Below are positions 1-11,455 of a stretch of DNA of 64,000 bases, one piece after another. The DNA comes from Paraescarpia echinospica (taxonomy: Eukaryota; Annelida; Polychaeta; Sabellida; Siboglinidae). The stretch spans positions 38,778,687 through 38,842,686 of the forward strand of contig CM034544.1 of the NCBI GenBank assembly GCA_020002185.1. The letters run 5' to 3'. Made by a program: the position numbers and the translations under genes. Below the pieces are notes generated by a model. It was not told where the DNA came from and did not search any database. It saw only the letters and a list, made by a program, of their open reading frames with translations. Each line of letters opens with the position of its first letter. Position 1 is the stretch's first letter.

Positions 1-1
1 T

Positions 2-151
2 GTTGGTGGGTCCAGTGGTGGCGGTGGTTCTGGTGGTGGCAATAATTCGGGTAGTGGTGGCGGCGGTTGCAGTGGCGCTGTTGGACAACAATTAAGTTAT
101 CACTCTTCGTTCTGTGAACAGACGCCGTGTACTCTTCCTTCTGGCTGGTGA
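2..151 (+). CDS. Gly/Ser/Asn-rich coding-like frame, partial at left edge
   Basis: Reading from base 2, the frame is open to a TGA at 149-151 and reads as a Gly/Ser run with Asn-Asn, then a Cys-containing tail (CEQTPCTLPSGW). Bases 1-142 are repeated almost exactly at 750-891 with three substitutions that I can see. The start lies outside the window. I do not recognise the protein; low-complexity Gly/Ser tracts occur in matrix and secreted proteins, but GGT repeats also form open frames by chance. Whether this is an exon or a decayed repeat is unresolved. Confidence 0.3.
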   Translation, partial: VGGSSGGGGSGGGNNSGSGGGGCSGAVGQQLSYHSSFCEQTPCTLPSGW

Positions 152-397
152 TTGTTGAAATTAATGCCAGCGGTGTGAATTTCATTGTTCTTCATTAAAA
201 AATGATCAACTGCCATTGCATATTCCCTTGTGCTGAGTTATATCAATTAGATTAATGACAAGTGTTCTATTTTTCTTAAAAATTGAATTCCAAGTACGAC
301 ATGGTTGTCACCCAGCGCCGTGCATTTGTTAATATTGTAAACAACAACGATTAATAAAGATGATATATTTTAATGATTCCATGTCATCTGTTGTAGG
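152..397. other. AT-rich spacer, no recognised feature
   Basis: This stretch lies between the first Gly-rich frame and the GC-rich block. I see no coding frame, RNA gene or repeat in it. The base composition is clearly more AT-rich than either neighbour. Confidence 0.4.
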
Positions 398-565
398 CTG
401 CGGGGCGGGTGCGGGCTGACTTTTGACTAATTACTGCGGGGCGGGGCAGGGCGGGTTGCGGGCCAAGTTACTGCGGGGTGGGGCGGGGCGGGGCGGGCTG
501 CGGGCGGGTCAAATGACATAGTTGCGGGGCGGGTTCGGGCTCAGAGTTCCAGCCCGCGCAGGGCT
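398..565. repeat. GC-rich G-run block, possible G-quadruplex and hAT-like terminus
   Basis: Dense runs of three to four Gs separated by single C or T bases lie mainly between 436 and 510, interleaved with a repeated TTACTGCGGGG word. The composition contrasts sharply with the AT-rich flanks. On the minus strand the right end reads into a GCCCTGCGCGGGCTGG-type sequence, which recalls GC-rich ends of some hAT-like nonautonomous elements. That assignment is inference only. The G-run density is directly visible and would permit quadruplex folding on the plus strand. Confidence 0.35.
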
Positions 566-624
566 TTAGTGGCGATGGTTCTGGTGGTGGCGGTCTTTCT
601 GGTGGTGGCGCAGGTTACAATTAA

Positions 625-987
625 GGCGGCTGGTCGAGTGGTGGTGTTGGTTCTAATGGTGGGGGTAATTGTAATGATGGCGGCGGTACGGGTGGTGGTG
701 ATTGTTCTAGTATTGGCAGTGGTTCTGGAGGTTGTGGTCGTTCTGGTAGTGTTGGTGGGTCCAGTGGTGGCGGTGGTTCTGGCGGTGGCAATAATTCGGG
801 TAGTGGTGGCGGCGGTTGCAGTAGCGCTGTTGGACAACAATTAAGTTATCACTCTTCGTTCTGTGAACAGAGGCCGTGTACTCTTCCTTCTGTGTACTCA
901 TGTGGCAATGCTGCAGAGTGTTCAACATCAGGCTTAACAAATTATGAGCTAACCGGTCTCGTAAACAGAAAATGTCAAAAGATCTGA
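625..987 (+). CDS. Gly/Ser/Cys-rich coding-like frame, second copy
   Basis: A frame open for about 120 codons follows a TAA at 622-624 and ends at TGA 985-987. It is Gly/Ser/Asn-rich with scattered Cys. It contains the 142-bp direct repeat of the window start (750-891), then diverges into a distinct Cys-bearing tail with the words VYSCGNAAECSTS and VNRKC. The same Gly-rich reading continues upstream of the TAA, so that stop may be a mutation or this may be non-coding low-complexity DNA. No ATG is evident in frame. Not recognised as a known family. Confidence 0.3.
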   Translation, partial: GGWSSGGVGSNGGGNCNDGGGTGGGDCSSIGSGSGGCGRSGSVGGSSGGGGSGGGNNSGSGGGGCSSAVGQQLSYHSSFCEQRPCTLPSVYSCGNAAECSTSGLTNYELTGLVNRKCQKI

Positions 988-991
988 TATT

Positions 992-3900
992 TTGTGTGTG
1001 CATCGACGGTATATTCCCCTTTCGTTTCCGCTAATTATTTTCAGACTCGTGTATTCGCGCAAATTTGCACCTTCTGTTCTTGTTGTCGCTTTAATGCTGC
1101 GCCACAGCAAGGTAATAACGAAAGACAATAGACTCTCCGAGCCGGTGTATTGTTTATTGAAGCTATTTGGGATAGCCGTACCACCGCGTGGGTGTCGAGC
1201 CGGCAAGAACCGTAGACACAAACGTGCTTCAGTACACACTGCACCTGTTGTGCAATCGGCTTCACCGTCAGGTCAAGCGATATATGTGATCGTAACTGCC
1301 AGGACACATATTCCCAGAACAGTATTGTGCAGATCACCTCGCCGTAGTGATCCGTGCAACTTAGTTCATGTTTCTACACGCGATAATACGAGCCCGACAA
1401 AGAGCAATCTCTCAGTCGCTGTCCTTAACGCTCGATCTGTCAGAAATAAAACGCTAACCATCAATGAATTCATGACCGACCACAACATTGACATCTTAGC
1501 CATAACGGAAACGTGGCTGAAAAAGAACAGCGACAAACCGATAATCGCTGATCTGACGCCGAACGGATATACGTTCATCAATGTTCCTCGTGCGGCTGGA
1601 CGCGGTGGTGGTGTCGGCGTCATCCACAGGAACACGTTACCGTGCAAGATGCTCCCTAAAATGAACTATGAGTTTGTCGAACTGATGCGTATCCAATTCA
1701 CTGGAGCCATATCTAGAACGTTCAACCTGTGCACGCTCTACCGCCCGCCATCATCGGCTAAGACTCCTAGGCCGATGGCGGAGTTCTACCTGGAACTAGA
1801 ACACCTGTTCCGAGAAGTGTCGACATGTATAACACGTGTCGACATGTATAACACCAACGTGCATTGTTGGTGACTTCAACATCAGATACGACGTTGAGGC
1901 AGAGGCCCGGCCGCTCGTGCAACTACTGGACTCATATAATTTCACTCAACACGTCACAGAACCTACACATTCTGCAAGCCACACATTGGACTTTGTGATA
2001 ACCCCCAAAAATGTCAATCTCGCTACTTCTGTTGACGTTATTCCGATGTCTATATCAGATCACCACGTGGTGCGCTACGTCATGAACATCCTGAGGCCAG
2101 CTAAGACATCGACACATATAGTAAAACGCAATTACCGCTCGTTTGATGCCGATTCGTTCAATAATGACATTCGATCAACTTGTGAGTTACTATCAGCCAT
2201 GATGTCAACATCTAGCGCAGCGGAACTGGTCACTGGCTACAATTCTTCACTAAGAACATGTATCGACAAACATGCACCAGAGCGACTGACTGCCATGCGG
2301 GGTAATATGCCAAACCCATGGTACAACAGCAACATCGATGACGCGAGGAGACGACGGCGAAAGAACGATTCATTGTGGAGACGCACAAAGCTGGAGATTC
2401 ATCGACAAATGTACGTTGATGCACATGATGAGTGCAACAAGCTCATTGCACTCTCAAAAACCAACTACTATCGAGATAAACTTCTAAACGCTGACAACAA
2501 AAGCATGTTCAACATCGTGAAATCACTGAGTGGGAAGCCATCACGTTCGTATCCCGAATATGACTCCGTCGTTGCCTGTTGCCATTCATTTTCGGACTAT
2601 TTCAACAACAAGGTAGCTGAAATTCGACTCGGCTTACATGCTGCCAGACATCGCATGACACCGCCGCATGAAACACGTCGCTTTGTCACACCAATTGACA
2701 CATTTACACCTACAGCAACACGTGAAATAACGGCTACCATCGCTAGAATGTGTACGTCTTGTACACTTGATCCGTTACCATCCGATCATGTAAATCAGAA
2801 CACTGACGCACTTGCGATCATTGTTGCCGATATAACAAATGCGTGTTTGGCAGAAGGAACAATGCCGGGTGAACTAAAACGAGCACTTGTGCATCCTCTT
2901 CTGAAGAAGCCGTCTCTGTGTAAGAATACTTTAAGTAACTACCGCCCAGTCAGCAATCTGTCCCAACTTTCGAAAGTGATTGAAAAGATTGTGGCCAACA
3001 GATTGAACAGTCACCTAGCCAATGAATCACTTACGGACACATTTCAGTCCACATACAAGCGAACCCACTCGACCGAGACAGCCCTACTGTGGGTACTCAA
3101 CGAGATCAAGACTGCGCTAGACCGTAGACAAGGTACAATCGTTGTACGCATCGATCTAAGCGCCGCATTTGACACGGTAGATCACACAATACTACTGGAT
3201 CGCCTACAACGACGCTACGGCATCACCGGAGTGGTTCTCCATTGGCTGGAATCTTACCTAAGTAATCGCAAGCAGAGTGTCGTCATCGACCGCGTGTTAT
3301 CCAGCGAGACGACTTTGTTAACGGGGGTGCCGCAAGGTTCAGTGTTGGGACCACTATTATTTTCACTATACGTGCAGCCGATCGGTAACATCAATCACAA
3401 ACACGACTTAAAATATCACCACTACGCCGATGATCTACAACTGTTCTGTCATTTCGACCTGGATGCAACTTCTCTGGCGACTGCCGTGCGTCGGATCGAG
3501 CGATGTATCGATGACATGAAGGAGTGGATGACTTGGAATTATATGCTCATGAATGACACGAAAACAGAAATTCTACCGGTTGTCCCCAAATCAGCATCTG
3601 CCATCGTAAGTGGGCTCTGTGTGCGCGTCGGGACATATTAAATTTGTGCAATTGATCACGTTAGAAATATCGGCGTCCACCTTGATTGACACCTGGATAT
3701 GACTACGCAAGTGTCACGTACTATCAGCACTTGCTCGCTGCACCTGCGCAACATCCGGTTGATTCACCATTACCTCACTCAACCGACAGCGGAACGCGTA
3801 GTCAATGCTATGATTACATCCCGTTTGGACTACTGCAACTCTCTACTGTTCGGTACCTCAACCAATAACATCGGTCGATTGCAGCGACTCCAGAATGCTG

Positions 3901-4274
3901 CCGCTCGCCTTATTACTCGACAGGCTCGTTGTGAAAGTGCGACCCCTATTCTTCGCGAATTGCACTGGCTACCTATTCAACAGCGCATTGCATTCAAGAT
4001 CGCTGTTCTTACGTACAAGTCGCTGCACGAAGACCTCTCGCCTGTCTACATGCAGAAACTCGTGCGTGTCTACATGCCAGCCAAACGTCTTCGGTCTGCT
4101 GACTCGAACGCACTAGTTGTTCTGAGAACACGCAGCAAAGCCGGTGACTGTACATTTGCTCACGCAGCGGCAACAGTGTGGAACGCTCTGCCGTCAAGCG
4201 TTACTAACAAAACATCACTGGAATCATTTAAATCTGTCTTGAAGACTCACCTGTTCACTGCAGCGTATATGTAA
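992..4274 (+). pseudogene. L2-like ORF2: endonuclease-reverse transcriptase, broken
   Basis: Endonuclease motifs appear in order: LNARS (start about 1425), ITETW, GDFN just after 1868 and SDHH near 2056. RT follows with SNYRPVSNL, the A motif IDLSAAFDTVDH, GVPQGSVLGPLLF and YADD at 3423-3434. The frame breaks at a 19-bp tandem duplication (1817-1835 and 1836-1854), which moves reading by +1. Two in-frame stops, TAA at 3639-3641 and TGA at 3687-3689, separate RT from the C-terminal domain that stays in frame to 4274. The TGA is consistent with decay of a CGA codon. The annotated left edge begins with a non-ATG codon; the true start is unknown. Confidence 0.85.
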
Positions 4275-4590
4275 CTCGGACCCTTACCAACACTGTTTTA
4301 CCATAGCTGATTTATGGTTAACGTTTATTTACTATTTATTTATCTATTTATTTCTTTTTCGTATACATTTTAGCCTAATTTATTGATGTTTACATTAATT
4401 TTAGTTTATTTATATAAAGAAAAAAAATGATCTTAACAATTTTATTTTATGATATTTTACACCACATTCCTTTTCTACTTCTACCATATTTATTGTTTTA
4501 ATTGCTATTAGTATTAGTTCATTTTATCTATGATATAACTATTGTTTTTTATTCAAATGCATTATTTTTAACATACACTTGTTTATTGTT

Positions 4591-4658
4591 GTAAAGCGCT
4601 GTGAACAATATTGGATGTGGCGCTTAACAAAATAAAATATTATTATTATTATTATTTC
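4591..4658 (+). promoter_or_regulatory. L2-like LINE 3' terminus: stem, AATAAA and (ATT)n tail
   Basis: AAGCGC at 4594-4599 can pair with GCGCTT at 4620-4625 across a 20-nt loop. AATAAA (4631-4636) and an (ATT)n run follow. In L2/CR1-group LINEs the 3' stem-loop and terminal microsatellite are used by the element's own reverse transcriptase for template recognition. Related tails occur at 17224-17288 and 56109-56172. Confidence 0.6.
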
Positions 4659-4660
4659 TC

Positions 4661-5156
4661 CAGAGCTGCTAGTAACCGGCGCCGCAACACGTAATAGGAA
4701 ACCTGAATGTCAATCCTCAATAGACTACTAACTAATTATTAATTATGTTTTTCAACTACACCGAACAGCGGTCGTTCACCACGATAACGCCGTATTCCCA
4801 TACAATTTCAAACAAAGCCCTTATAATTATTATTGAAAATGTATTCCCCGATGATCTATCTGGCCTAAATGACAGTTCAAAATATTGCTGTGCAGAGAAC
4901 GTTTCACACAAATGAAGTGTAGAATTACAAGTTTCCGATAGTGGAATGGGCAGAAGTGGCCATGGCCCAGCGAGCTGAGACGGTGACAGGGAAGTCCTTA
5001 GACCGTTTGTGAAAGCGCCTTGTTCATTACTTGCATAGGACGCGGTCAATAGAGTCTCCGCAAATGCGCTCAAATTGTCTAAGTTTTATATCAGAATTTG
5101 TTTAATTGTTGTCATTTTGTATATATAAATTAGCGAGACCAGTTAGTGGGATATAG
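4661..5156. other. Spacer without recognised feature
   Basis: About 500 bases between the LINE tail and the (CT)n tract. A minus-strand open frame of 105 codons (4756-5073) exists but has no recognisable motif or splice context, so I do not call it a gene. Confidence 0.4.
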
Positions 5157-5158
5157 GT

Positions 5159-5267
<109 letters not shown>

Positions 5268-5348
5268 GTCTTTCTCCGTCTCTCTCACTCTGTTTTTTTT
5301 CGCTCGCTATCTCTGTTTATGTCTCATCACATCCTACAGTACATCATA

Positions 5349-5579
<231 letters not shown>

Positions 5580-6019
5580 ACAAACACACGGACACGCACA
5601 CATCATCCTCCATAATTCGCGTAATTTACTCATTGGGCAGAAATCGGCGCACTCAATCAGATTCTCTGAATAAAAAAAAATCCTGTTCAGTTTTAAATAT
5701 TATATTATATTACATTATGTATTAGCGAAATGGCTGATTACGAACGACAGGAGAACGAATCAATTTATATTTGTGAATTGTATCATATCGTAACAAATTA
5801 TCGGTCGAACAATACAATACGGGTATCCACGGGTGACTCCCGGTGAGATCATGGGTGATTCTCTAAGAGTGTCCACTTCTAACACAACGCGTATGTTTTC
5901 GGCCGTCGTATCGTAACTTGTGCAATCCCGTTCACAATACGTCGCCCCCCTTCCTTTCCGCACCGGCCAACGTGGAAGGTTAGGCCAACGACACCAGCAT
6001 GCAAAGTGCAATGAAGCCA

Positions 6020-7262
6020 AGGTTCCCAGTTCCCAGCAGCGTCGACAGTTTCTATGACCAAGGAGGGTTATCTAGGGTTACGTACAGGGAGGGCTAAGAA
6101 TCTCTGGGTCAAGAAGAGTCGCCAAGAGAAGGTAAGTAGACTAAAGATAGCAACACTTAACTTTAGAACACCATCAAGAGATGAACAGATACAAGAACTG
6201 GAGGAAGGACTTAAGGAAACCAGGTTGGTGTGGGATGTGATCGGGATCGGAGAAGTCAGAAGAAGAGAGGATGCTTCACTACCTTACAAAGCGGACATCT
6301 ACTATACCATTCCGTGGTGAATAAAGGCAAAGCAGAAGTAGGCTTTCTCATAGACAAGAAATGGAAAGACATGTAAACTCCATCAGCCCCAGTGTAGCAG
6401 CAGAACTTGTTATATCCAAAACAAAACGCTACAAACAGAAAACAGTACATGCATATGCAGCAACAACATCATATTCAGATGAAGACGCAAACCGCTTCTA
6501 CAACGACGTGGATGAGACCTTTGAAAAGCCAACCCACTACACGATAGTGATTGGCGACTTTAATGCATATGAAGAGAATAGAACACATATTTCGTAAAGG
6601 GCAACTGGCAAATTTGGCCTACATGTGAGAAACGAAAGAGGTGACACCTTGGCAGAATAGGCAACATCATCAAAGTAAAATGCACAGAAGAAAGCAGGGA
6701 GGAGATGGATGTGGACAAGCCTAAATGGAGAAACGGAGAACGAATTGACCATACCCTAACAACCATGCCAGACATGGTCACTGACGTAACTGTCGTAAAC
6801 CTAGTAAACATCGGAAGTGACCACAGAATAGCAATGAGCAACATGAAACTGGACAGCAAGTTTTAAAAGAAGAAGTTGCTAAACAAGAGACCACCAAATA
6901 TATAAGATCATGAAAAGGAAAGAGAAGACGATACAAGGAAGTACAAACAAGAGATCATATTATAAATAATTATAGTATCAACGGTCAGAAGAAAACCAGA
7001 AGTACACATGCACTAGGCCGAGACAGAGTAATTATATTTCAAGACATGCAGGTTAGAAACATATAAGAGCAAAATATGATTATGGAACGAATAGAGGAAT
7101 TCTACACCGAGCTATTCGACAGTGAATAGAGTACCATAATTCACACCGACTCGAAAGAAGTACCAGAGATAACACCACGGGAGTAGAAGCAGCGCTAAGA
7201 GATATGAAGAATGGGAAGACATCAGGCAACGACCATGTAAACATTGAAATGTAGTGCGGAGA
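6020..7262 (+). pseudogene. RTE-type LINE fragment (endonuclease half), copy 1
   Basis: Translation in shifting frames shows an RTE/BovB-like endonuclease of the kind often annotated as craniofacial-development-protein-2-like: KIATLNFRTPSRDEQIQELEEGL, WDVIGIGEVRR, then YAATTSYSDED and HYTIVIGDFNAYEE, then DHRIAMSN. A remnant of the pre-RT linker (ALRDMKNGK) is readable just before the homology stops near 7262. No RT palm is left. Two further copies sit in the segmental duplication at 20208-21440 and 31958-33185 and share the same left boundary. Multiple frameshifts and stops make it non-functional. Confidence 0.75.
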
Positions 7263-8421
7263 AACACTGTAAATAGTTCGCACACCCAAGATAAGTACGC
7301 ACATCCGCATTACACCCTAACAATACACCCACACCCACATACACCCTATAAATACCCGTGCTACACAATAGCCAGCAGTCCGTATTGCCGCCGCCGCCTT
7401 GAAGCACAGTTCCTCGTCGAGGAGACGCTTCCGTCGGCCTTCGGCCTCCGCTGCGAGCTACTCCATTTTGCCTGCCCAAGTAAGCGCCGCGCACAATATT
7501 GGCGCTGCGAGCAGGGTATTATTTTTAATTTCAAGATAATTAGCCAGGAGGAACCTGTCGGTTCTGGAGTGCTAATTGTTTACAATTTACAACGTTTCAA
7601 ATTCCTAGAAGCGTAAGTTAGGAATCTGCCGGTTCTGGCTTGGCTTCAATCAATTATAATTGTAAGTTAAGGTTTAACTCATCATTGTATCGTATAATTC
7701 GACCACTGAAGTTATTTGAAAGTTAGTAAATACATTTTGACGTCTTCATAACCAGTTTCTTGGAGTGGCCGCTATCCGCATTCACCCAACGTTGTGCGTC
7801 ACTGTCCGTTGCTACGCGACAATACTTTAATCCTTTTACTACGTCGTTGTGTTTGCATCGTGGATAGTTTGTCATATAATTTAATTCCGCCTTAACTTGT
7901 GTTTACGTTCGTTATAACTTTATCGTGTTTATGACATTTGTGTTTATCATAAAGCTAGCTACATTTTGGTTGGGTTATGTGAAGCTATAATGTGTTGTTT
8001 ACTTCCCGAACCTACCAATAGGGTATTGTCGCTGACTAATTGCCTTGTATCTATTGCGTGATATGGTTTATTATTTTGTGATCGTAGATATTTGGATAGT
8101 TTCTTTCGTAGTAACATCCATTTACCTCGTACACACCGATATATACATTTACACGCTTCTAGACGTCAACAGGACGTCCACAATCAACTGGTATACGTGC
8201 ACTAAAGAACAGGTCATGGAAGTAGCAGGGGTAGCCACCACAAAGGCTACCAAAATACTGAATCTCAGGAAGAAGAATAACATATAAATTCCTGATTTAG
8301 CGACAGCCACGGGCGCTACTACAACGTTTTGGAATAACTTGCTGGAAACAAGACGAATCAGTTTAGGAAACCCCAGACAGGAGGAGCTACTTCGATAGAT
8401 TCTAGTAGCAACGAGGTAGAG
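7263..8421. other. Non-coding stretch upstream of gag-like frames, possible LTR/leader
   Basis: About 1.1 kb with no recognised protein. It contains a phrase repeated in variant form (CTGTCGGTTCTGG near 7556 and CTGCCGGTTCTGG near 7627). Its position directly before a gag-like frame would suit an LTR plus leader, but I could not identify paired LTRs, a primer-binding site or TG...CA ends with confidence. Confidence 0.3.
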
Positions 8422-10019
8422 ATGTCAAAAGATAAACTGGAAAGGATGGAAGCACAATATCATGTGCAACTTGATGAGAGGGATTGCAAAATCAAAGAAT
8501 ATGAAAGAGAGAGATCAAACAGAGACATGTTTGGTATTGACGAGTATGAATTCATTAAGGTGAGGGAAGTAAAGAGAAGAGAACTGGAAGAAAGAATAAG
8601 AAGGGAAATGGAAGAATGGGATGACACAATGAATAGGCGCAGATGACAGAAAATAGGTGGTGAAATGAGATGGGAAATGTATGAGAGAAAGAACATGGAG
8701 TATAAATCCAAATCAATGGGGCATCCTTTTGATGACAAACCTCTCCTTGATGCGCATCCAAAGGATGGCATATACAGCTCCGGTCCCTCTCGGTTGTTGG
8801 GACAATAAGCACGCAGGAAAGATACCCCATTTCACCCTACTAGCAACACAAATCTTCCAGTCGGTGTGAAACACGAACCAATGAGAGGAATAGACACCAC
8901 ACCACAAACCGATGGGCATCACACACACAACACAACCGATGGGCATCACACACATGATAAAAATAAGGGTCATCACCCACGTGAAGTAGCCCGTGGTCGA
9001 AGAAGAAAGAAGAAAGACGGCAAATCACATCACCGATATTCCGACGAAGAATCGTCTTCAATGTCTTCATCGTCGTCTTCATCGTGTTCTGAATCTCTTA
9101 ACTCAAACTCAACATCGTCTGACGAATCAATGGAAAGGGATAGACGGGGGAATGACACACGACATCGTCAACGAAATAGCCCTCCCGGACCTAAATTACT
9201 TACGTTCTCGGGGGACTCTACAGACTGGGATGTCTTTCCGTACCTGTCCAATGGTGCTGCAAAACATTATCACCGCGGTAGTCACCAGACACTACAGAGG
9301 CTAAAGTACTTGATTACACCCGGACCCGATCCAGCAAGACTTGTAGCGATTTTCGAAGGCTCATGAAACGCCTGAAGAGCAAATTTGAAACAAAATAAGA
9401 TCCAATCCTTGAGCGTTGGAATCTCCAAGATATGAAGCAGGAAGTCGGCGAATCTTTGGAAAACTTCGCTGATCGTGTTCAGTATGCTGTCAAAAGGGGA
9501 TATAAAGGGACAGGAAACAAAGACGTATCTAAATATGCCTCAAAGCTGTTCCTCAGGGGTGTTAGGGAGAAGGAAATAGCGTTAGCAGCTTGTAACAAAC
9601 ATCCGAAGTCGATTAGGAAAGCGCTAAAAGATATGAACAAGATGAATCGAAAGCTTCTCAGACGCCGTACGGAAAAGGAGGAATTGGATCGTGTGATGAA
9701 GATGACGAATTTGACAATAGAAGACTACGAGTGTACGCGTCCATACACGTCGTATGATTATACCTACAACGATCAATCTCTAGTCTACACTTATGACAAT
9801 AAATTCGCCTGCGATGACCAGTCCACACGTGGAATGTATGGGTCCTCTTGTGCGCTAGGAAATCGCCCATATAGCACTAGCATCATTCGTCAAAATGCTG
9901 TTCTAGGTAGAAGGCTGTCAATGTCAGCGGGACATGTAGCGTATGAAGACGAAATGTACGTGTACGCCACATATGTTTCACCTCACGCTGTCGTCGCCAT
10001 GAAACAACAAGTCCGTTAG
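8422..10019 (+). pseudogene. Ty3/gypsy (Mag-like) Gag remnant
   Basis: Three consecutive broken frames look like one Gag. The first (8422-8646) is charged and coiled-coil-like. The second (8866-9366) has His-rich GHHTHN repeats, an RGRRRKKK basic patch and a Ser run, then PKLLTFSGDSTDWDVF, which resembles the start of a capsid domain. The third (9432-10019) continues with DMKQEVGESLENFADRVQ and a capsid-like helix set, typical of the retrotransposon gag family. A TAA near 9398 and frame changes separate them. No protease or RT follows in continuous frame. Confidence 0.55.
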
Positions 10020-10297
10020 AGACTGACAAGTGTCAGAAACCTGTCGGTTCCGACACTATTAAACACATGACTTGTGAGCTACATGGTCCTGAACTAGTTC
10101 ACACATACACTCCAGTCGGCATGAAACGTGAACTAGTCGCACAGAAAGACAGCTAACTAGATTGTCTGTCGCTACGTCAAGAAAACATATACATACCCAA
10201 AACACACACAGAAAAGATCGTGGTCGAAACAAAAAAGCTGATGTATATGATATAATCTGACATCAATGCACTAAAGCCAACATTTTTACCTGTCATC

Positions 10298-10701
10298 ATG
10301 CGGTACCCAGAAGTTATTGTACCGTTGGATACGAAAGTCAATGTGAATGCTCATATCAGAACAGGCGCAGCCTTTCACGAATCCTGTGAACGTGTTGATG
10401 GTAAATACCCGGGAGTCGTATTGGTGTGTGACGGAAACATGCGGTCTGTAACTGCAGTCATCGCTCCAGGCGACGTGGTAGAGACGATGGCGTCACTCGC
10501 TAGAACACATGGTAACCCTGACTTCAACACAGTCGCACACATTGACCGAGGACGAGACAACATGGTACACACTGGAGCACCGCCTGTGCATGATACAGCT
10601 GATATCGCGTCCCACTTCCCGGAACGAATGACGCCAACTGCGGAGGTGTCGCCGGACGACGGGTCAGCAAGACAGCCGGTACTGGACCGCACAGAGAAAA
10701 C
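10298..10701 (+). CDS. Unidentified 135-codon frame, possibly gypsy protease-RT linker
   Basis: The frame starts near an ATG at 10298 and encodes a soluble-looking protein without transmembrane segments. The segment YPEVIVPLDTKVNVNAHI followed by DGKYPGVVLVCDG loosely resembles the beta-rich linker between protease and RT in Ty3/gypsy pol. The downstream neighbour and the upstream gag remnant make a retroelement origin plausible. I cannot assign a function, and there is no motif that would make the call firm. Confidence 0.3.
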
Positions 10702-10885
10702 TTGAGTATGTCTCGGGCGGACTCAGTTGGTCGCACGATGGAGGCGTGTGTATCATCAGCCCAATTCTGGTGTCAACTGGAGGGTGACGAGACTGCATTG
10801 ACACGATTGTCGGAACAGCTCAATAACGCGCCTTTCGGTGAGACAGGTAACAACTGGGAGCTGAGAAACAAACCAGAATTCTCGG
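10702..10885 (+). pseudogene. Short frame with Tudor-like segment
   Basis: The segment EACVSSAQFWCQLEGDETALTRLSEQLN resembles the start of an extended Tudor domain (V-x-S-P-x-x-F-W-v-Q-L...L-x-x-L). Only the first part of such a domain is present. The frame is cut at about 10885 where homology to a minus-strand LINE endonuclease begins. It could be an exon fragment of a host TDRD-like gene or a chance similarity. Confidence 0.25.
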
Positions 10886-11320
10886 AAGAATCTCTGGAAA
10901 GTTGAAGTATCCCATCAACAGAATGTGTGAGTATCCATGCATTTCTTGCAAATGTTTTATTGCGTCTATTATTCTGGTGTTGTTCTCGTCAGTTGACTTC
11001 TGCGTCCTGTACACAATTCCTGCTAACAGCTGGTCTTAACTGACACCCACATTGAGTCTTCTATTTCCAGGACGTTCATTTCTTGGCAGGGCGTAGCTGG
11101 TAGGTCTTTGTGTATATACATTAGTACTCCGCCACCAATAGATTCCCTTCGGTCACTTCTGAACATATTGTAGGCGCCCAGGTTTATCTCACAGTCACCT
11201 ATATCTGGATTGCACCATGATTCCGTGATTCGTATGATTTTCGGTTCATAACTCTTGGAACTCGTGGAACTTGTTTTTTATACTTTGTGCATTTGCTTGA
11301 TAACACTTAAACATGAAACA
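10885..11320 (-). pseudogene. LINE ORF2 endonuclease start, truncated
   Basis: On the minus strand three frames together give the endonuclease start: ANAQSIKNK, then IIRITESWCNPDIGD, SDRRESIGGGVLMYI, then VYRTQKSTDENNTRI and HILLMGYFNFPEI. The catalytic GDFN is GYFN here (Asp to Tyr). The sequence stops at about 10885, before the RT. It belongs downstream of the ORF1 at 11456-12463. Confidence 0.7.
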
Positions 11321-11455
11321 TTGTGCTTGTGCTTGATTATTTACACTGTTCGTTGTCAGGTTTGGGTGGTTCACTGGCTTGGAGGGGTTTCTTGAGTGCG
11401 TACCCTCCTCTGCACTATTTTCCCGTTTTTTATCATATACCTGTTTTCCCCAGAT

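Larger units (their letters stand above)
992..4660 (+). mobile_element. L2-like (CR1/L2 group) LINE, nearly full ORF2 with 3' tail
   Basis: A plus-strand non-LTR retrotransposon. It holds an apurinic-type endonuclease, then a reverse transcriptase, then a C-terminal region with the words RLQRLQNAAARLITR and LHWLPIQQRI that are typical of L2/CR1-group elements. The 3' end has an AAGCGC...GCGCTT stem, AATAAA and a short (ATT)n tail. No ORF1 was found, and the 5' boundary is uncertain because it abuts the Gly-rich frame ending at 987. ORF2 carries one frameshift and two in-frame stops, so this copy is dead. Confidence 0.85.

Noticed and set aside
569..844. 91-codon valine-rich open frame
   Set aside because: It is the shifted reading of GGT repeats. 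The Gly-rich frame on the same strand is the better candidate, and both may be non-coding.
4756..5073. 105-codon minus-strand frame
   Set aside because: No domain, no splice context, no repetition elsewhere in the window.
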